Below, in pieces: positions 25,124 through 27,751 of a stretch of DNA of 27,751 nt. The notes beneath the pieces were generated by a model. That model worked only from the letters and a program-made list of their open reading frames with translations, was not told where the DNA came from and did no database searches. This stretch comes from an uncultured Prevotella sp. (GTDB lineage Bacteria > Bacteroidota > Bacteroidia > Bacteroidales > Bacteroidaceae): the NCBI GenBank assembly GCA_937877595.1, contig CALFIY010000018.1:1-27751 (forward strand), given 5' to 3'. The first letter of the stretch is position 1. Each line of letters starts with the position of its first letter. The translations under genes and the position numbers were made by a program.

Positions 25124-26641
25124 TCAGCCCAATACGGAAATCGCCTTGCGCATTCTGCCCAGTGTCTCTGCCTTTCCAAGAAATGAAGATATGTCGAACA
25201 TACCGGGCCCCTTGCCTTCGCCAACAAGTGTGAGGCGCCAGGCATTCATTATATTGCCAAGTTTGTACCCTTTTTCTTCTATCCAGTTGTGGACAACGGC
25301 TTCCTGGTTTTCCAGAGAGAAGTCGTCCATTCCCTCAAGAACGTCGGCAAGTTCGTTAAGTTGCTGCGCGGAGTCTTCCTTCCAGCGTTTCTTGACCGTT
25401 TTTTCGTCGTATTCGGTCGGTGCTTGGAAGAAGAAGGAGCAGAGCGGCCACAACTCCTTGACAAACGACACGCGGTCTTTCATCATGCGTGTCACCTGAA
25501 GCACACGCTCTGCCGTCTCCTCAGGGCAGTGCTCGCGGACTATCGGGAGGAAGAGCGAACTAATCTCCTCGGCACTCTTCTTAAGTATGTATTCATGGTT
25601 AAACCAGATGCCCTTGTCGTAGGCGAAGCGCGCTCCCGCCTTAGAGCATTTCGTAATATCGAACAGCGGCACGAGTTCGTCAAGCGTAAACATCTCCTGC
25701 TCTGTGCCTGGGTTCCAGCCAAGCAGTGCCAGGAAATTCAGTACGGCCTCGGGGAAATATCCGTCCTCACGATAGCCGCGGCTTACCTCGCCCGTCTTCG
25801 GGTCGTGCCACTCCAGAGGAAATACAGGGAAGCCCAGACGATCGCCGTCGCGCTTAGAGAGTTTGCCTTTGCCGTCAGGTTTAAGAAGAAGTGGCAGGTG
25901 AGCAAACTCTGGCATGCTGTCGTGCCAGCCGAAAGCGTCATACAGCATCACGTGGAGTGGGGCGGAAGGAAGCCATTCCTCACCGCGTATCACGTGTGAA
26001 ATCTCCATCAGATGGTCGTCAACAATATTGGCCAAATGATATGTAGGCAGTTCGTCGGCACTCTTGTATAGCACCTTGTCGTCCACGATGTCGCTCTTCA
26101 CATGAACGTCGCCGCGAATAAGGTCGCGCACCAGAATGTCCTGTCCCGGCTCCACCTTGAAGCGAACCACGTATTGCTTGCCTTCGCCAATCAGTTTCTC
26201 TATTTCATCCTTCGGCAGGGTCAGCGAGTTGCGCATCGACTGGCGTGTGTGGCAGTCGTACTGGAAATTCTGCACCTCGCCGCGCTTCTGCTCCAACTCC
26301 TCGGGAGTGTCAAAGGCTATGTAGGCTTTGCCGGACGACAGCAGTTTCCCGACATATTCCTTGTAGATTTCCCTACGCTCGCTCTGACGATAGGGGCCTT
26401 TGTCTCCGCCAAAGGAAACACCCTCGTCAAAATGTATGCCAAGCCACTTGAAACTCTCAATGATATAGTCTTCTGCACCTGGAACGAAACGGGTGGAGTC
26501 TGTATCCTCAATGCGGAATACCAAATCGCCACCATGCTGACGGGCAAACAGATAATTATACAGGGCCGTGCGCACGCCTCCAATGTGAAGGGCTCCAGTA
26601 GGACTGGGTGCAAAGCGAACCCTTACTCTTCTTTCAGACAT
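25124..26641 (-). CDS. gltX: Glutamyl-tRNA synthetase
   Basis: Class I aminoacyl-tRNA synthetase that charges tRNA-Glu. The 505-residue protein begins MSERRVRVRFAPSPTGALHI; the HIGH-type motif is HIGG (19-22) and the KMSKS-type motif is KLSKR (260-264). WLPSAPLH and the C-terminal anticodon-binding helical domain are intact. The frame is open for 48 more codons upstream to 26785, but those codons cross the predicted promoter and lack conservation, so ATG 26641 is chosen. The protein is slightly longer than E. coli GltX (471 residues), as is common in this phylum. waaA follows. Confidence 0.96.
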   Translation of the reverse strand: MSERRVRVRFAPSPTGALHIGGVRTALYNYLFARQHGGDLVFRIEDTDSTRFVPGAEDYIIESFKWLGIHFDEGVSFGGDKGPYRQSERREIYKEYVGKLLSSGKAYIAFDTPEELEQKRGEVQNFQYDCHTRQSMRNSLTLPKDEIEKLIGEGKQYVVRFKVEPGQDILVRDLIRGDVHVKSDIVDDKVLYKSADELPTYHLANIVDDHLMEISHVIRGEEWLPSAPLHVMLYDAFGWHDSMPEFAHLPLLLKPDGKGKLSKRDGDRLGFPVFPLEWHDPKTGEVSRGYREDGYFPEAVLNFLALLGWNPGTEQEMFTLDELVPLFDITKCSKAGARFAYDKGIWFNHEYILKKSAEEISSLFLPIVREHCPEETAERVLQVTRMMKDRVSFVKELWPLCSFFFQAPTEYDEKTVKKRWKEDSAQQLNELADVLEGMDDFSLENQEAVVHNWIEEKGYKLGNIMNAWRLTLVGEGKGPGMFDISSFLGKAETLGRMRKAISVLG

Positions 26642-26670
26642 CTTATTGTTGCTGTTGTTGTTTCTCCCTG

Positions 26671-26701
26671 CAAAGATACGATTAAACGGGGGCAAAACAA
26701 A
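26671..26701 (-). promoter_or_regulatory. gltX promoter (Bacteroidota type)
   Basis: On the minus strand TTTG (26698-26701), 19 bases, TATCTTTG (26671-26678). The expected start is about 20-25 bases before the gltX ATG. An 18-bp dyad, AAAAGAAT-TT-ATTCTTTT (26699-26716), overlaps the -33 element and could be an operator. Confidence 0.75.
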
Positions 26702-26789
26702 AGAATTTATTCTTTTTTTTCCGAGCGCACCTATTCTTCGGTGCTCGCCTCCACTCCTCCCTGCTGTTATCCCCCGACAATACATTTCC

Positions 26790-27234
26790 TCACCGCTGCT
26801 TTAATTTTCGCCACTGCTGTTTTAATTTTCGTCAGCGCTGTTTTTATTTTCGTCCGCGCTGTTTTTATTTTTGCCAGCACTGCTTTAATTTTCGCCAGCG
26901 CTGTTTTAATTTTTGCCAGCACTGTTTTTTAATTTTCGCCAGCACTGTTTTAATTTTCGTCCGCGCTGTTTTAATTTTTGTCCGCGCTGTTTTAATTTTC
27001 GCCACTGCTGTTTTAATTTTCGTCCGCGCTGTTTTAATTTTCGTCCGCACTGTTTTTTAATTTTTGTCCGCGCTGCTTTAATTTTCGTCCGCGCTGCTTT
27101 AATTTTTGTCCGCGCTGTTTTAATTTTTGCCCGCGCTGTTTTAATTTTTGCCAGCGCTGTTTTAATTTTTGTCCGCGCTGTTTTAATTTTCGTCCGCACT
27201 GCTTTTATTTTTCTCACTGCTGCTTTCTCTTTCG
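26790..27234 (+). repeat. Tandem array of 21 units, 21 bp each (two units 23 bp)
   Basis: Contiguous units with lead YCMSY followed by core RCTGYTTTAATTTTYG on the plus strand. Nineteen units are 21 bp and two (26916-26938 and 27044-27066) are 23 bp because of two extra T in the T run. The last two units (27193-27234) are degenerate, as expected at an array edge. There are no spacers. The unit equals two helical turns and repeats the tract TTTTAATTTT in phase. The same unit occurs at 15568-15651. Confidence 0.97.
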
Positions 27235-27280
27235 TGCGCTTGCAGTTAATAATATTCAATGTTCCGCTCGGCTTCGCCGC

Positions 27281-27375
27281 TTTGACCTTGGTCAAAGAAT
27301 GTTCACCGGTTTCTCGCGCGCGCGTATTATATATAATAGGTGTTGTAGTCCCCGTTTCGGGTTGACCTTTGTCAA
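27281..27375. promoter_or_regulatory. Pair of matching dyads, TTGAC-N4-GTCAA, upstream of the rRNA promoter
   Basis: Site 1 (27281-27296) is TTTGACCTTGGTCAAA with 7-bp arms. Site 2 (27362-27375) is TTGACCTTTGTCAA with 5-bp arms. They share TTGACCTT and GTCAA and lie 80 bases apart, about 175 and 95 bases before the predicted rRNA start. They look like paired binding sites for one dimeric regulator, which is not identified. Confidence 0.5.
27315..27338. other. (CG)5 tract joined to a 14-bp AT palindrome
   Basis: Five CG dinucleotides (27315-27324) are followed directly by the perfect palindrome TATTATATATAATA (27325-27338). Alternating CG can adopt the left-handed form and the AT palindrome melts or extrudes easily under negative supercoiling. 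It lies between the two TTGAC dyads. Confidence 0.6.
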
Positions 27376-27421
27376 GAGGAGAAAAATTTTCATGTTTTCC
27401 GGCATTTTTTTTGCGAAAAGT

Positions 27422-27452
27422 TTTGGCATTGTGGAAAAAGTTCTTACCTTTG
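27422..27452 (+). promoter_or_regulatory. rRNA operon promoter (Bacteroidota type)
   Basis: TTTG (27422-27425), 19 bases, TACCTTTG (27445-27452), an exact fit to the Bacteroidota pattern. AT-rich sequence just upstream (GAAAAATTTTCATG, then a run of T) could act as an UP-type element. Transcription should start near 27459, giving a leader of about 240 bases before 16S. Confidence 0.85.
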
Positions 27453-27458
27453 CATCCG

Positions 27459-27701
27459 CTTTCGGTCAAAAACCGGGGGTATGATAATAGGAGAAGAGTT
27501 CTTTGAAAGACTTACATAAACAGAGAAACAAGTAGTACAAGAAGCGTCGTGCAGTGCATGCTGCGCGACGGGTAGAAGAAACTAACCGTCGTCCTTAGAA
27601 AGAGGACGGGTGAGACTTTGAATTCGAGAAGACTACCGGATATACGACGTGAGTTCTGGACAGAGACGCGATGATGTAAAAATCATCAGAGATAAAATTT
27701 T
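27459..27701 (+). other. rRNA operon leader with stem-loops
   Basis: Transcribed leader before 16S. It contains a strong stem-loop, CGTCGTGCAG (27545-27554) with CTGCGCGACG (27561-27570), one G-U pair. A second hairpin is built on GTCCT/AGGAC (about 27586-27610), a third is GATGAT/ATCATC (27670-27687), and TAAAATTTTA (27693-27702) lies at the 16S boundary. Such leaders commonly carry processing signals; the matching 3' side lies outside the window. Confidence 0.6.
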
Positions 27702-27751
27702 ACAATGTAGAGTTTGATCCTGGCTCAGGATGAACGCTAGCTACAGGCTTA
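27702..27751 (+). rRNA. rrs: 16S ribosomal RNA, 5' end only
   Basis: The universal 16S start AGAGTTTGATCCTGGCTCAG begins at 27709 (E. coli position 8), so the mature 5' end should be near 27702. The next bases, ATGAACGCTAGCTACAGGCTTA, are characteristic of Bacteroidales. The gene is cut by the window edge. Confidence 0.97.

Larger units (their letters stand above)
26642..27701. other. Gene-free region between gltX and the rRNA operon
   Basis: About 1,060 bases without a credible gene. From left to right it contains the gltX promoter and dyad, an imperfect hairpin (26722-26747, stem CGAGC/CACC with one bulge), the 21-unit repeat array (26790-27234), a small CGGC-TTC-GCCG hairpin (27269-27279), two TTGAC-N4-GTCAA dyads, a CG/TA structural element, the rRNA promoter and the rRNA leader. 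Long open frames here are repeat translations. Confidence 0.85.

Noticed and set aside
26722..26747. Hairpin as a terminator
   Set aside because: The T run lies on the wrong side for either direction: before the stem on plus, and an A run after it on minus.
26642..26785. N-terminal extension of gltX
   Set aside because: It crosses the predicted promoter, lacks conserved sequence, and MSERRVRVRFAPSPTG is the usual start.
26790..27234. CRISPR array
   Set aside because: Units are contiguous with no unique spacers, the period is only 21 bp, and there are no cas genes in the window.
26906..27469. Lysine-rich protein gene on the minus strand
   Set aside because: It is a translation of the tandem repeat and extends over the rRNA promoter; two 23-bp units shift the frame, and no start signals or domains are present.

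Overview
The window looks like chromosomal DNA from a Bacteroidales bacterium, most likely Prevotella or a close relative. Three signs support this: the start of a 16S rRNA gene at the right edge (its ACGCTAGCTACAGGCTTA stretch is typical of Bacteroidales), promoters of the Bacteroidota type (TTTG, about 19-20 bases, TAnnTTTG) before argR, parC, gltX and the rRNA operon, and protein families such as DUF3316 and the argR-GNAT-argG-argC-argD-proC gene order. Genus is an inference; no database search was possible.

Layout. (1) 1-4133, plus strand: rpoC without its first ~70 codons, ending at a strong hairpin terminator. (2) 4218-15441, minus strand: one tightly packed run of twelve genes, read as argR, GNAT acyltransferase, argG, pspC-like, argC, a TPR/membrane/histidine-kinase-like protein, argD, proC, XRE-cupin regulator, acyl-CoA synthetase, proB, proA. 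Gaps are -10 to about 40 bases, so most or all may be one transcript from the argR promoter. It holds the complete glutamate-to-proline route (ProB, ProA, ProC) and part of the arginine route (candidate first enzyme, ArgC, ArgD, ArgG) plus the arginine repressor; argB, argF and argH are not in the window. (3) 15442-15920: divergent intergenic region with the argR promoter, a short tandem repeat and two possible parC promoters. (4) 15921-23836, plus strand: topoisomerase IV subunit A followed by four envelope or secreted proteins (DUF3316, an S41 peptidase lipoprotein, a two-domain M16 zinc protease and a small lipoprotein). (5) 23839-26641, minus strand: gltX then waaA (Kdo transferase). (6) 26642-27751: gene-free region with a 445-bp array of 21-bp repeats, two matching dyads, a CG/TA structural element, a clear rRNA promoter, the rRNA leader and the first bases of 16S rRNA.

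The most unusual content is the 21-bp repeat family. It occurs at two separate loci about 11 kb apart, both between divergently transcribed genes and both with the T-rich strand on the same strand as the downstream plus-strand gene (parC; rRNA). The unit is two DNA helical turns long and carries the AT tract TTTTAATTTT on one face. Other points worth attention are a histidine-kinase-like protein inside the arginine operon whose phospho-acceptor His appears replaced by Ala, a GNAT protein with a Cys4 motif that is a candidate N-acylglutamate synthase, and a regulator/acyl-CoA synthetase pair inserted between proC and proB.
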